Below are positions 8,361-15,248 of a stretch of DNA of 20,655 nucleotides, piece by piece (position 1 is the first letter of the stretch; each line of letters starts with the position of its first letter). Source of the stretch: a virus; IMG/VR virus record IMGVR_UViG_3300036719_003814, positions 1 to 20,655 of that record; one strand, 5' to 3'. Both the position numbers and the translations under genes were made by a program. Under the pieces are notes generated by a model. It searched no databases. It saw only the letters and a list, made by a program, of their open reading frames with translations, and was not told the DNA's origin.

Positions 8361-8895
8361 GCGACGCGGCGTTGCGCTCGGCGTTAGTGCGCGCCTGATG
8401 ACACGGTTTACACATCACGCGCCACGCCTTAGGGTCTTCTGCTAGCAAGCGCGCGACAAACGGCCCAAGGTCTTCATGCGCGCCAAGCTTGCCGCAGCTT
8501 TCGACGTGATCAACATCCACCTCGTCACGCTTAAACGCGCCGGCACACGCGCAGCAACGCCACGCAAACCGCTGATTGCCGGCACCGTTGAACGGGATTT
8601 TGGCGGCGGCAAGCGCAAGGGAACGCGGCTTCCATCGGCGCAACGAGAACTGCCGAAGCATTGACCGAAGCGCGCCCCAATAGGCGCCCTCGGTCATCGT
8701 CCCGGCATTGCGCGTCCGTGGAAGCAGGACGCGCTTGCTTGGCTTGCGCTCAGGGCGCCGTTCCTGCGGCTTTACAGACGTTTTATTGCGCGGCGCGGGT
8801 GAAGAGTCGCATCGGCTAATTGCGTCGCTGCAATTAAGGCGAATCGTCATTTCGGATGCGTTCGGAAACCGCGTTGTAAATTCGTCGCGCGTCAC
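8326..8895 (-). CDS. HNH endonuclease of the phage early type
   Basis: This 189-residue protein is a metal-dependent DNA nuclease candidate. A helix with YWGALRSMLRQFSLRRW (from 72) is followed by the zinc pair CCAC (114-117), the nuclease core EVDVDHVESCG with His130, and a second pair CKPCH (162-166). This arrangement (RxxLR helix, C-x2-C, xVDH, C-x2-CH) is widespread in phage early regions and is related in layout to recombination nucleases. The start is GTG at 8895, chosen because it overlaps the stop of the preceding gene (GTGA); reading on upstream would run through that gene. It is the last gene of the minus operon. Confidence 0.82.
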   Translation of the reverse strand: MTRDEFTTRFPNASEMTIRLNCSDAISRCDSSPAPRNKTSVKPQERRPERKPSKRVLLPRTRNAGTMTEGAYWGALRSMLRQFSLRRWKPRSLALAAAKIPFNGAGNQRFAWRCCACAGAFKRDEVDVDHVESCGKLGAHEDLGPFVARLLAEDPKAWRVMCKPCHQARTNAERNAASPSVLSNAPNLL

Positions 8896-9167
8896 GTTTT
8901 GTCCTCCGTCGCGGCGTGCGCGTTTTTGGCGAGCGTAAACATGACGTTGCCGCAAGCGTGCATGTTCGTGTCGTTGTTTGCCCACCACTGTTCTTCGATG
9001 CTCGCCAGCGCGGCGCGAGCGGTGCGCAGTTTTGCGCGTTCGCGCGAAAGCTCGCGCTCCAGCGTGTCGCAAAGCTCCGTTACCTTTTGTAGCGCCTCCA
9101 CAGTTGATGCGGACGATTCAAAACAAACCTGCGTTCGCGGCGTCGGGATTTGTATTGGCTCGCTCAT
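8892..9167 (-). CDS. small coiled-coil protein of unknown function
   Basis: This 91-residue protein has a long helix from about residue 20 to 60 with heptads and many charges (LQKVTELCDTLERELSRERA). A short C-terminal part contains ACGNVMF. Its start ATG overlaps the stop of the gene before it and its stop overlaps the next GTG start, so it is part of the operon. I do not recognise it. A coiled coil of this size often carries a scaffold or regulatory role. Confidence 0.55.
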   Translation of the reverse strand: MSEPIQIPTPRTQVCFESSASTVEALQKVTELCDTLERELSRERAKLRTARAALASIEEQWWANNDTNMHACGNVMFTLAKNAHAATEDKT

Positions 9168-9508
9168 GTCGTTTTCCCTCCCGTGTTTCGCGCTTTCGGT
9201 ACGGTCAAACCTTCGCTGCGGATCAGCTTATTCACGGCGCTTTGTTTTACGCCTGTCTCTTGGCAAATTTCTATCTCGGTCATGTGACCGGCTCGCGCAA
9301 GCGCAAGAACGTGCGTGCGTTGTTCTGGCGTTGTGCGAACCCACGGCGCGCGATTGTCCCATTGTTTGGCGCCTTCGCTGCGGCAGCGAACAGCGTATTC
9401 GCGCGAAAGAGCACCGCCGCCCGCTTTCATTAATTTTGGCGCGCAACGCGCAACCATGTCCAGCATTCGTGACGCAGCCGATTCCTCGTTGTAAATGTTT
9501 GCGATCAT
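9164..9508 (-). CDS. small DNA-binding protein with a helix-turn-helix
   Basis: This 114-residue protein starts at ATG 9508, inside the stop of the upstream gene (ATGA). Residues 66-100 read like a helix-turn-helix (EQRTHVLALARAGHMTEIEI, then CQETGVKQSAVNKLIRSEG). The N-terminal half has no known domain. The family is unrecognised; a transcription regulator or terminase-small-subunit-like protein is possible. Confidence 0.6.
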   Translation of the reverse strand: MIANIYNEESAASRMLDMVARCAPKLMKAGGGALSREYAVRCRSEGAKQWDNRAPWVRTTPEQRTHVLALARAGHMTEIEICQETGVKQSAVNKLIRSEGLTVPKARNTGGKTT

Positions 9509-9708
9509 GCGGCACGCTCCTTGCGGCGATGACCGCGAATGACTTGATTGACGAAAGCGGTGGAAAGTTTGAGTTCGTAGGCGATGACTTTTTGCTCGCC
9601 CCAAACAAGACCTTCGGCGGCGCGGCGGCGGATTTCATTGATTGTACTGTCGGGCACCTTGCGAGGCGCACCGACTGAGCGTGAAATTGCTGGCGTGGAA
9701 TTTTGCAT
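9505..9708 (-). CDS. very small helix-turn-helix protein
   Basis: This 67-residue protein is rich in Arg and Lys and has a helix-turn-helix pattern (TINEIRRRAAEG, VIAYELKLSTAFVNQVIRG). Its stop overlaps the start of the downstream gene, which has a similar layout, so the two may be diverged copies or partners. It follows a short gap of 28 bases after the gene at 9738. Regulator is the simplest guess. Confidence 0.6.
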   Translation of the reverse strand: MQNSTPAISRSVGAPRKVPDSTINEIRRRAAEGLVWGEQKVIAYELKLSTAFVNQVIRGHRRKERAA

Positions 9709-9737
9709 GGCTGAGTTGGTTTTCTGACGTTTAGTTG

Positions 9738-9929
9738 CTAACGGAAAGTGACAGAGACGTAGGAGCCCTTAACGCTGATTTCGTAAAGGTGCGCTGATTG
9801 ATACAAGCAAACACAATGCAAGTTTGCGCGTTGCAGCATTTTAATTGAACCGTCGCGCGCGTCGGTGCTGACGTAGGCGTAATCGAAGGCGCGGAGCGAA
9901 TCATAAACAATTTTTTGAATGATGGTCAT
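9738..9929 (-). CDS. small protein of unknown function
   Basis: This 63-residue protein starts at ATG 9929, inside the stop of the upstream gene (ATGA). A farther in-frame start at 9953 is possible but would deepen the overlap. It has one short helix at the N terminus (IIQKIVYDSLRAFDY) and several strands (NLHCVCLYQSAHLYEISV). No family is recognised. Confidence 0.5.
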   Translation of the reverse strand: MTIIQKIVYDSLRAFDYAYVSTDARDGSIKMLQRANLHCVCLYQSAHLYEISVKGSYVSVTFR

Positions 9930-10318
9930 TTGGCATTTTCGTCCCACGGGCAATCGTCGGAAGCTTCGACCCTATGACGAAAAACCTGAGCAACAACCTC
10001 GTTGCCGCCAACCGCCGACACGATTAACACCGCAGGAATAACAGGGACAGGAGCCGGCCACAGACGGACGCGAAATGCCGTGCGCTCGGCGTCCGACCAT
10101 CGCGCCGTGTAAACCGTAAACATACTTTCGGCGTGCGCGTCCCATTTTTTTTCAAAAGCGCCGCGTTCCTTTTCCGGCGTAACGTAGAAAACTGCGCCTC
10201 GAAAGTCTTCGGCGTGCGAGCATCCAACAAACGTAAAGCAAACCACGTTGCGGGCGCGCGAGACGTTAGAGCAAAAATGCCAAGTGGGCGGATGATTGCA
10301 GCGCGGACACGCTTTCAT
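9926..10318 (-). CDS. small protein with an N-terminal zinc ribbon
   Basis: This 130-residue protein opens with MKACPRCNH and continues to VVCFTFVGCSHAEDF, giving Cys-x2-Cys and a second Cys...Cys-x-His group about 20 residues later. Such small ribbons are common in phage early proteins, for example the Lar-like restriction-alleviation group, but no specific match can be made. The C-terminal half has a strand-rich part (VPVIPAVLIVSAVGG). The start overlaps the stop of the HNH/AP2 gene. Confidence 0.6.
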   Translation of the reverse strand: MKACPRCNHPPTWHFCSNVSRARNVVCFTFVGCSHAEDFRGAVFYVTPEKERGAFEKKWDAHAESMFTVYTARWSDAERTAFRVRLWPAPVPVIPAVLIVSAVGGNEVVAQVFRHRVEASDDCPWDENAK

Positions 10319-10815
10319 GACGCGCCTCCATTCGTATTCAAAAAGTTTAGTTCGTTTCGTTTGTTCAATGCCGCTGTTGCTGCTTCTTGTCTGTCCGAAA
10401 AAAGGCCAAGATAAATGAAGCGCCCTTTGTGATTAACACCCGCCTGCCATTTGTTGCATTTCTTGAACCATGTTGTTCCTCGCATTGCACCGTGCTTTGT
10501 CGTCCTGTTTTGTGCGTTGCCAAAACAGTCCGTGATTCGCAAGTTTTGTCGCGAGCAGTTGTCAATGTCGCGATTGATGTGATCAACAATGTCTGCCGAT
10601 GTTAGCTGTCGGCCCGCTACTCTTTCGGCAACTAGCCGATGCGCGTAAATTACACCTAGGTTATGTTTTTTGTTTTCGCGTTCGCATCGCGTTGTTCTTT
10701 TCGCATATCCATTCCTGTCTCGTCTCCAAAGCATAGCGGACAAGTCGTTATCTTCGGATGAAAAAACGGGGTAAACGGAATGTTTTGTCCGTCGCACTAT
10801 TGTTTGCGTGCTCAT
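10315..10815 (-). CDS. HNH homing-type endonuclease with a C-terminal AP2-like domain
   Basis: This 166-residue protein has the two-part layout of free-standing phage homing nucleases. The HNH part has AHRLVAERV (His59, Arg60), IVDHINRDIDNCSRQNLR (His79, Asn91) and NAQNR (from 100). The second part (about 109-150) is AP2-like, reading GTTWFKKCNKWQAGVNHKGR and then FIYLGLFSDRQEAATAAL. Such genes copy themselves into sites they cut. By hand count of 300 bases the DNA here is about 48% GC, clearly lower than a sampled line of the exonuclease gene (about 58%), which supports transfer. It overlaps both neighbours by 4 bases, so it is well fitted into the operon. Confidence 0.88.
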   Translation of the reverse strand: MSTQTIVRRTKHSVYPVFSSEDNDLSAMLWRRDRNGYAKRTTRCERENKKHNLGVIYAHRLVAERVAGRQLTSADIVDHINRDIDNCSRQNLRITDCFGNAQNRTTKHGAMRGTTWFKKCNKWQAGVNHKGRFIYLGLFSDRQEAATAALNKRNELNFLNTNGGAS

Positions 10816-11045
10816 GTTTTAGTGTCCTCCGTTGCGGCGAGTTCGGCGCGGAGTTGGTCGCGTTCCTTAGCGAGCGACTCGTTGCTTGCAGAGAGGTTGC
10901 CGTATTCTCGGAGCATGGCGGTTTGCACCGCAGCCGCCTCGCTGTCGGCGATGAGTTCAGCGGCAGCGACGTTTCCGCTACGCGCAAGCGCCTCTGCTAT
11001 TTGCAGCGCCAGATCAATGTGCGCCTCGGTTATGGGCGTGCTCAT
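10812..11045 (-). CDS. small helical protein of unknown function
   Basis: This 77-residue protein starts at ATG 11045, inside the stop of the upstream gene (ATGA), a choice supported by the downstream ATGA as well. It is almost fully helical with Ala, Leu and Glu and a likely coiled coil at the C terminus (NESLAKERDQLRAELAA). It has no recognised family. Its type resembles the other small helical protein at 8892. Confidence 0.55.
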   Translation of the reverse strand: MSTPITEAHIDLALQIAEALARSGNVAAAELIADSEAAAVQTAMLREYGNLSASNESLAKERDQLRAELAATEDTKT

Positions 11046-11275
11046 TTGCGGCCTCCTTTGCGCGGCTTCGGCAGCACGCCGATGGCGACGAGCGCGGACA
11101 CCATCGCGTCCCCGAGGGCGGTAGGTTCGTGGACCGGGATGACGGCGACGGGGATGATTGGGCCAGCGAGGAAGCCCCTGAAATACTTCGCGGTGCTCCG
11201 TTTTCCGTAGATTCCGATCGCTCCGTCTGGATCGTAAATCGCCCACATCCGGCGGGCGCGGGGTTTGGTTTTCAT
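11042..11275 (-). CDS. small protein of unknown function, start shared with its neighbour
   Basis: This 77-residue protein begins MKTKPRARRMWAIYDPDG and contains a GIYGKRSTAKYF strand/helix pair, a hydrophobic Pro/Val stretch (IIPVAVIPV) and a helix with DAMVSALVAIG. The first five residues and about 14 bases of the start are the same as in the next gene upstream. Family unknown. It is joined to both neighbours by ATGA overlaps. Confidence 0.55.
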   Translation of the reverse strand: MKTKPRARRMWAIYDPDGAIGIYGKRSTAKYFRGFLAGPIIPVAVIPVHEPTALGDAMVSALVAIGVLPKPRKGGRK

Positions 11276-11478
11276 GCGGCACCTCCTAAGCGGCGAACAA
11301 TAATATGCTGATGTTCTTCATCGGTAATAAAGACTTTACGAATGCCCATTCCGCCGAGCATTTTAGAAGCCGTGCCGTGATGCATTCCGGCGTCGAGTGC
11401 AAACGCCTTCGGTTCGCCTCCGGCTAAAACGTGTGCGCGTAATCGTTTTTTGAATTCGTTTTTTGGTTTGGTTTTCAT
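11272..11478 (-). CDS. very small helix-turn-helix-like protein
   Basis: This 68-residue protein starts at ATG 11478, inside the stop of the upstream gene (ATGA); upstream in-frame codons would only read into that gene. It contains FALDAGMHHGTASKMLGGMG, a helix-turn-helix-like stretch, with basic residues before it (KPKNEFKKRLRAH). A small regulator is likely but not certain. Confidence 0.55.
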   Translation of the reverse strand: MKTKPKNEFKKRLRAHVLAGGEPKAFALDAGMHHGTASKMLGGMGIRKVFITDEEHQHIIVRRLGGAA

Positions 11479-12101
11479 TGGTTGTTTTCTCTGACAATTT
11501 CCTGTCGAACCGTGAGCGGTAATTCCGCCCACGCTTTGGTTGAGTAATCGAGGACGCTCATCGCGTCCCATCCTTTTGCTTTGCCGAGCGCGCGTAGCAC
11601 GTCCTGCCAGCCGCGCGGCTCTTTGTATGGGTCAAACTTTGCTTTTTCGGCAGCGGTCGGCGGCGTGCCAAACTCCGCCCAATGCGACGCAATGCTTGTC
11701 GGCGTTACGGGCGCACCCGAGAACTTTGCCGCAAGGCGCTTGGCGACGTGCGCAACGTGCGTTGCGGTCGCTTGTGGCGAGACTCGCAAAATGTCCGCTC
11801 GCGCCTTCGCCACTCGCCCAGCGGCGCCTCGCGTAAGAATGGCGAGGTCATATCCGCTGGCGATGCAGAGCGCATCAAACACTTCGTCGCGTCCTTCAAC
11901 TAGTACACGCGGCACTTTGCAAACCTCGGGAAACTCCGCGCCTAGTTGCTTACGGATGCACTCGGCTGCGTCGCAGATTGTAAACACACCGCCCGGTCGG
12001 ACCTTTGGGAAATCGGCGCGTGCCTGCACGAGCGCGCGAGCAATGCGCATTGCGGCATCGTCCTTATTTCTTGTTGTGGAATTGTTGGCAGTTGGAGCCA
12101 T
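11475..12101 (-). CDS. early-region protein of unknown function
   Basis: This 208-residue protein has no domain that I can name. The N-terminal half carries FTICDAAECIRKQLG and VLVEGRDEVFDAL. The middle is helical and basic (AGRVAKARADIL, ATHVAHVAKRLAAKF). The C terminus has two Trp-containing helices (HWAEFG, PRGWQDVLRALGKAKGWDAM). It lies next to the recombination genes and a Lys-rich protein, so a role with DNA is plausible. ATG at 12101 follows a leader CAACAATTTCAC with no Shine-Dalgarno sequence. Its stop overlaps the next start. Confidence 0.6.
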   Translation of the reverse strand: MAPTANNSTTRNKDDAAMRIARALVQARADFPKVRPGGVFTICDAAECIRKQLGAEFPEVCKVPRVLVEGRDEVFDALCIASGYDLAILTRGAAGRVAKARADILRVSPQATATHVAHVAKRLAAKFSGAPVTPTSIASHWAEFGTPPTAAEKAKFDPYKEPRGWQDVLRALGKAKGWDAMSVLDYSTKAWAELPLTVRQEIVRENNQ

Positions 12102-12152
12102 GTGAAATTGTTGGGCGCATAAAGCGGCGCCCGCGCTTTGTTGTTGAACTTA

Positions 12153-12716
12153 CTACGCACCGGCAGCGGCAAACTTGAGCGCCCCGGTGTTGTTGTCTTC
12201 GTCGTCCTCGCCTTTGCCATCCTCGCCCTCGGGCAATTCAATCTGACCTTGGGCGCGGTCGCCCTTTACGTAGGCTTTTGCCTCGGCGATGCACTCGGCT
12301 ACAAGCGCGGCGGCTTCCACACCTAGCGGTGGCGAATAACTGCCTTCCTCGGTCGGTTGTTCAAGGAAACGCTCAGGCGTAATAAATCCGAATTCCTTAG
12401 ACGAGTCATCCAAATCCTTTTTTGCACGGATGACGATGGTGCTTGCGCCGCCTTTGCTGCCTAGGTCAAAACCGGCGACACGTAGCCCAGCGGTGTAGGA
12501 TTGCGGGAAATGACAAATAGAGGAAACAATCGACCCAAGCGCGTCGATTGCTACACCGAAGGACGGCAAAGGATTGTCGCGCTCGTCTAACTTAAAATCG
12601 CCGTTTCCTTGCCGCCAGTGAATCACAATGCTGTGTCGCGTGCGTTTCACGCTGACAATTTCAATTTCCTTTGGCTTTTCGCCGGTGACTGCTGTGCTAT
12701 CTTTTTTCTTGGCCAT
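12153..12716 (-). CDS. conserved phage protein with acidic tail, next to recombination genes
   Basis: This 187-residue protein starts at ATG 12716, chosen for the good Shine-Dalgarno-like AAAGGAAAA seven bases upstream, rare in this window; a longer reading from 12797 would overlap the exonuclease gene. After a Lys-rich start (AKKKDST) it has strands (IEIVSVKRTRHSIVIHWRQG, GLRVAGFDLG, STIVIRAKK) and then a helix (EAAALVAECIAEAKAYV). The end is acidic (EGEDGKGEDDEDNN). An acidic tail next to an exonuclease and annealing protein is seen in single-strand-binding proteins, but the OB fold cannot be shown here, so this is only a suggestion. Confidence 0.6.
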   Translation of the reverse strand: MAKKKDSTAVTGEKPKEIEIVSVKRTRHSIVIHWRQGNGDFKLDERDNPLPSFGVAIDALGSIVSSICHFPQSYTAGLRVAGFDLGSKGGASTIVIRAKKDLDDSSKEFGFITPERFLEQPTEEGSYSPPLGVEAAALVAECIAEAKAYVKGDRAQGQIELPEGEDGKGEDDEDNNTGALKFAAAGA

Positions 12717-12759
12717 GTTTAGTTTTCCTTTTTGCTGGGTTGATGTGCTGACAAAATTG

Positions 12760-13449
12760 TTACGAGGGAATTGGACCGCCTGCTTCCCATGCTGCAATTT
12801 TTGCTTCGTAGGCTTCGCGCCTTGGGTCTTCGTGCGCAGATTTCATTGCTGTGATGCGCGTGAGCGATGCGTCGAATCCGCACCGAAAGATTTCAAGAGC
12901 CGTTCCGATTGCCGCCTGCAATTTTGCGTCAGGCTCAACGTGAACCACGAGCGCCGGGAACTGCCGCGAATAGGAAAGAAATTTCCACCATGCGCGCCCG
13001 CTGACGTAGAGCGAAAACTGGACTTGCAGCACGTAGTCTTCCGGCACGACGCCATTCAGCAGGTATTCAATGTGTTTTGCCGGCTGCGGCGATTTTATCT
13101 CAATGCCGCCGTCCTCGCCAATTAGTCCGTCTGGCGAAAAACCGATGCGCCCGTCGTCGCTTTGGCAAAATCCGACCTCGCGCACAGTGACGTTGTTCTC
13201 AAAAGCAAACCACGCGCGCGCCTCGCTTTCGACAATGATGCCTTGTTCCATGCCAAAACTCGTGAAGTCGGAACCCGGCACGCCAAGGATTTTTTCGGCA
13301 AGCTTTTTGTAAAGGTAAGTACGTGGCCCGTCGCCCGTGCGCACTTTGCCGAGCGGCGAGACAAGCGCGCCGATTTCGGATGCCGTGACTTTGCCGAGAC
13401 GTGCGGCAAGCCATTCGGGCGTACCTTGTTTGCAGTCGATGATTTTCAT
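12760..13449 (-). CDS. YqaJ-type exonuclease (lambda Exo fold)
   Basis: This 229-residue protein fits the viral recombinase exonuclease family in length and motifs. An N-terminal QGTPEWLAARLGKVTASE is followed by GMEQGIIVESEARAWF (Glu74), IGFSPDGLIG (Asp107), GIEIKSP (Glu117, Lys119) and LQVQFSLYVSG (Gln142). Asp, Glu-x-Lys and Gln form the metal site. The enzyme digests one strand of a DNA end so that the annealing protein can act. It directly follows the ERF gene with a 4-base overlap, the classic pair for phage recombination. Confidence 0.92.
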   Translation of the reverse strand: MKIIDCKQGTPEWLAARLGKVTASEIGALVSPLGKVRTGDGPRTYLYKKLAEKILGVPGSDFTSFGMEQGIIVESEARAWFAFENNVTVREVGFCQSDDGRIGFSPDGLIGEDGGIEIKSPQPAKHIEYLLNGVVPEDYVLQVQFSLYVSGRAWWKFLSYSRQFPALVVHVEPDAKLQAAIGTALEIFRCGFDASLTRITAMKSAHEDPRREAYEAKIAAWEAGGPIPS

Positions 13450-14201
13450 AGAGCACTCGCCTTTCTGCGGAGTGCCGCAACAAGGCGCTCGTAGCGCGAC
13501 GTTGGGATCTCCTCAAACTTCGCCGCGCCCGCGAATGCGAGGAACGCCACCACGTCGGACTTCGTTTGCGCGACAAGCTCGCGGAGGAAGCAGACTTGCT
13601 CGACCGAGATGAACGCGCCCTCAAGCGATGCGTCCTCGTCCTCGCTTTGCAGCGCGTCTTGCCGGACGACGATGTTTAGGCAGTTCAAGAGCGCGTTCCG
13701 CTTCGCCGTCGTCGCCGCCTTGCAATCAGCCTGAGTGTCGGAATCCGCTTTGCCGGTGCGCACCGCGAACGAGTTGGCGCGCGAGTGTCCTCCGACGTGA
13801 GCGAGCGTGCAGGTTTCGAGGATTCGCCCGTCGCGGAAATCCATTGAAAACGAAATGGTAAATCCGTTGCGCACAAGCACCGGCGAGATTTGGTGCATCA
13901 CGTCTTCAAAGCGCGCATATTTGCCGCGATTGGCAATGACGGTCTCCGCGACGATCACGGGAAGCTCGCCTTGCAGCTTAACAAAAGCTTCCGCAAATTG
14001 CTTCTCGGCGTTGCGTTGCTCCATGCGCTCGTAAAGCTCAACAAGCTTTTCGAGTGCGCCGACGTTTTCGGCAGTCACGCCTTTGTCGATCACGGCGGAG
14101 AGCATTGCGCCGACGCTCGGCGCTTGCGGCGACATTGCGGGTTGCGTGGCAAGCGGCATTTGCGCCGCGTGAACTAGCTGGGTTTCGTTGTGTGTATTCA
14201 T
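13446..14201 (-). CDS. ERF-family single-strand annealing protein
   Basis: This 251-residue protein has the ERF pattern. After a helix pair (LEKLVELYERMEQRNAEKQF, AFVKLQGELPVI) comes KYARFEDVMHQISPVLVRNG and FTISFSM (95-120), then CTLAHVGGHSRANSF and a helix with DCKAATTAKRNALLNCLNI. ERF proteins anneal complementary single strands during phage recombination. The first 30 residues are Pro/Ala/Gln-rich and likely unstructured. The last part (from about 195) is a small helical domain. It works with the exonuclease whose gene overlaps by 4 bases. The ATG follows CATCCAACCC and has no Shine-Dalgarno sequence. Confidence 0.9.
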   Translation of the reverse strand: MNTHNETQLVHAAQMPLATQPAMSPQAPSVGAMLSAVIDKGVTAENVGALEKLVELYERMEQRNAEKQFAEAFVKLQGELPVIVAETVIANRGKYARFEDVMHQISPVLVRNGFTISFSMDFRDGRILETCTLAHVGGHSRANSFAVRTGKADSDTQADCKAATTAKRNALLNCLNIVVRQDALQSEDEDASLEGAFISVEQVCFLRELVAQTKSDVVAFLAFAGAAKFEEIPTSRYERLVAALRRKASAL

Positions 14202-14233
14202 GGGTTGGATGAGAATTGACTGATAAAGGAAAA

Positions 14234-14530
14234 TTAGGATGCTGTTGTCTTGGCAGTTGGTGCGGGCGCTGCGGGAGTGGAATCCCCGGCGCCCGCTTTT
14301 TTATGGATGGAACGTGGGTAGCCTTTGGACTTTGCAAAACCAACAAGGTCATCGAGCACGCCGCCGAGATTGCGCCCAGTGACGATCTGCCAAATGCCGA
14401 GGTGGAATTTTGTGTCCACATCCACGGTTGTTGAAGAGAGCAGCACCCGCACTTCGCTGCCGATGCGCTTGCGATGACCGCGCGGCGCAAGAGCCGGGAA
14501 CGCGGAGGATGTGTCGGATTGTTTTTTCAT
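14234..14530 (-). CDS. small protein of unknown function
   Basis: This 98-residue protein has a central part (SEVRVLLSSTTVDVDTKFHL, GRNLGGVLDDLVGFAKSKGY) and a Pro/Ala/Thr-rich tail. No family is recognised. Its start shares one base with the preceding stop (TAATG). The DNA for its tail forms a strong hairpin followed by six Ts when read on the opposite strand. It lies just upstream of the ERF gene and may help in recombination. Confidence 0.5.
   Translation of the reverse strand: MKKQSDTSSAFPALAPRGHRKRIGSEVRVLLSSTTVDVDTKFHLGIWQIVTGRNLGGVLDDLVGFAKSKGYPRSIHKKAGAGDSTPAAPAPTAKTTAS
14262..14302 (+). terminator. intrinsic-terminator shape, antisense to the early operon
   Basis: On the plus strand an 8-bp stem (GCGGGCGC, 14262-14269, with GCGCCCGC, 14289-14296) contains an inner GGGA/TCCC helix and is followed at once by TTTTTT (14297-14302). 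This is a strong Rho-independent terminator for plus-strand transcription. It lies inside the end of a minus-strand gene, where the T run reads as Lys-Lys codons, so it could be a coding accident. If active it would stop antisense transcripts coming from the left. Confidence 0.5.
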
Positions 14531-14790
14531 TAAAGACCTTTTGTGCGAAGCTCGTGGTTGAGTCGCGATCCCATCACGGGTGCGGTGTTAGCAAGAAGTC
14601 CGGCAAGCAAATTTCCTGCGGCGTCGTGCGGAGGAACCGCAAACGGTAGGCTAGGCAATCCGCGCACCGTGGCGAGGCTCACCGTTTCTACCGCGTCAGG
14701 GTCGCGCAGTGGCGCGCCGCTTTCGGCGGCTACGTCCTCGCCCGCCCAAACGATGGCGGTGATTTTAATTTCAACTCGGATGTTTTTCAT
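14530..14790 (-). CDS. small protein of unknown function
   Basis: This 86-residue protein begins with strands (MKNIRVEIKITAIVWAGE), contains DAVETVSLATVRGLPSLPF and ends in a helix with AGNLLAGLLANTAPVM. No family is recognised. The start follows TTTTCCCC without a Shine-Dalgarno sequence; the upstream gene ends 9 bases before. Confidence 0.5.
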   Translation of the reverse strand: MKNIRVEIKITAIVWAGEDVAAESGAPLRDPDAVETVSLATVRGLPSLPFAVPPHDAAGNLLAGLLANTAPVMGSRLNHELRTKGL

Positions 14791-14798
14791 GGGGAAAA

Positions 14799-15167
14799 TT
14801 ACTTGGAAAATGCTTCAAGCTTTTCGGCTTCGGCAATGAGCGCAGCCGCAGTTGTGCGCTTAATACGCGCTCGGATTTCGGGCGAGTTTTCGCCAGCTAG
14901 GGCAAATGCTTGCGCGATTGTTGGTGCAGTGTAACCGTTTTCGAGTGCACCGCTGCTCACTCGCGCTGTTACGGTGCCGCCGTCTTTTTCTGCGCCGTAA
15001 AATGCGACCTGCAGTTCACAGACGGCATAAAATTGCGCGCCGAACTTGGCTTTGATCTCTCGCGCCTTCGCGCTGAGAAACGCGACGCATTGCGCCTCGG
15101 TAATCTGCGCGCCTTCGCGACCCTCGGGAACGAACGGCACGCCGCTCGGAATGATTTTAATGCTCAT
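14799..15167 (-). CDS. small protein of unknown function
   Basis: This 122-residue protein opens with strands (SIKIIPSGVPFVPEG), then a helix (EAQCVAFLSAKAREIKAKFG), a strand pair (FYAVCELQVAFYG, GTVTARVSSG) and two helices at the C terminus (TAPTIAQAFALAG, RIKRTTAAALIAEAEKLEAF). No family is recognised. Upstream lies a GC-rich repeat. The ATG follows AATCCAACAACC, with no Shine-Dalgarno sequence. Confidence 0.55.
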   Translation of the reverse strand: MSIKIIPSGVPFVPEGREGAQITEAQCVAFLSAKAREIKAKFGAQFYAVCELQVAFYGAEKDGGTVTARVSSGALENGYTAPTIAQAFALAGENSPEIRARIKRTTAAALIAEAEKLEAFSK

Positions 15168-15204
15168 GGTTGTTGGATTTTGCTGTCGTTGGGTTGGAAC
15201 GGCG

Positions 15205-15248
15205 ACTGCCGCACCGTGCGCCCCTCTGTCACAGGGGCGGGAGGTGCG
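15205..15248. repeat. GC-rich intergenic repeat, copy A (after DUF932)
   Basis: Between the DUF932 stop and the next start lies a GC-rich block. On the plus strand it reads TGCCGCACCGTGC, followed by a hairpin at 15219-15239 with a 7-bp stem (CGCCCCT/AGGGGCG) and a 7-base loop, then GGGAGG and TCAG. Copy B has the same TGCCGCACCGTGC and a hairpin in the same place. Its job is not known. A minus-strand RNA hairpin for mRNA processing or weak termination fits. Confidence 0.6.

Noticed and set aside
8899-9678. Plus-strand 259-residue reading frame opposite the small HTH genes.
   Set aside because: It is rich in Cys, Arg and Ser as expected for a shadow frame, and it lies against four overlapping minus genes with sensible starts.
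12121-12139. Hairpin AAAGCG...CGCTTT between two early genes as a terminator.
   Set aside because: The stem is only 6 bp and no T run follows on either strand, and the operon appears to continue.
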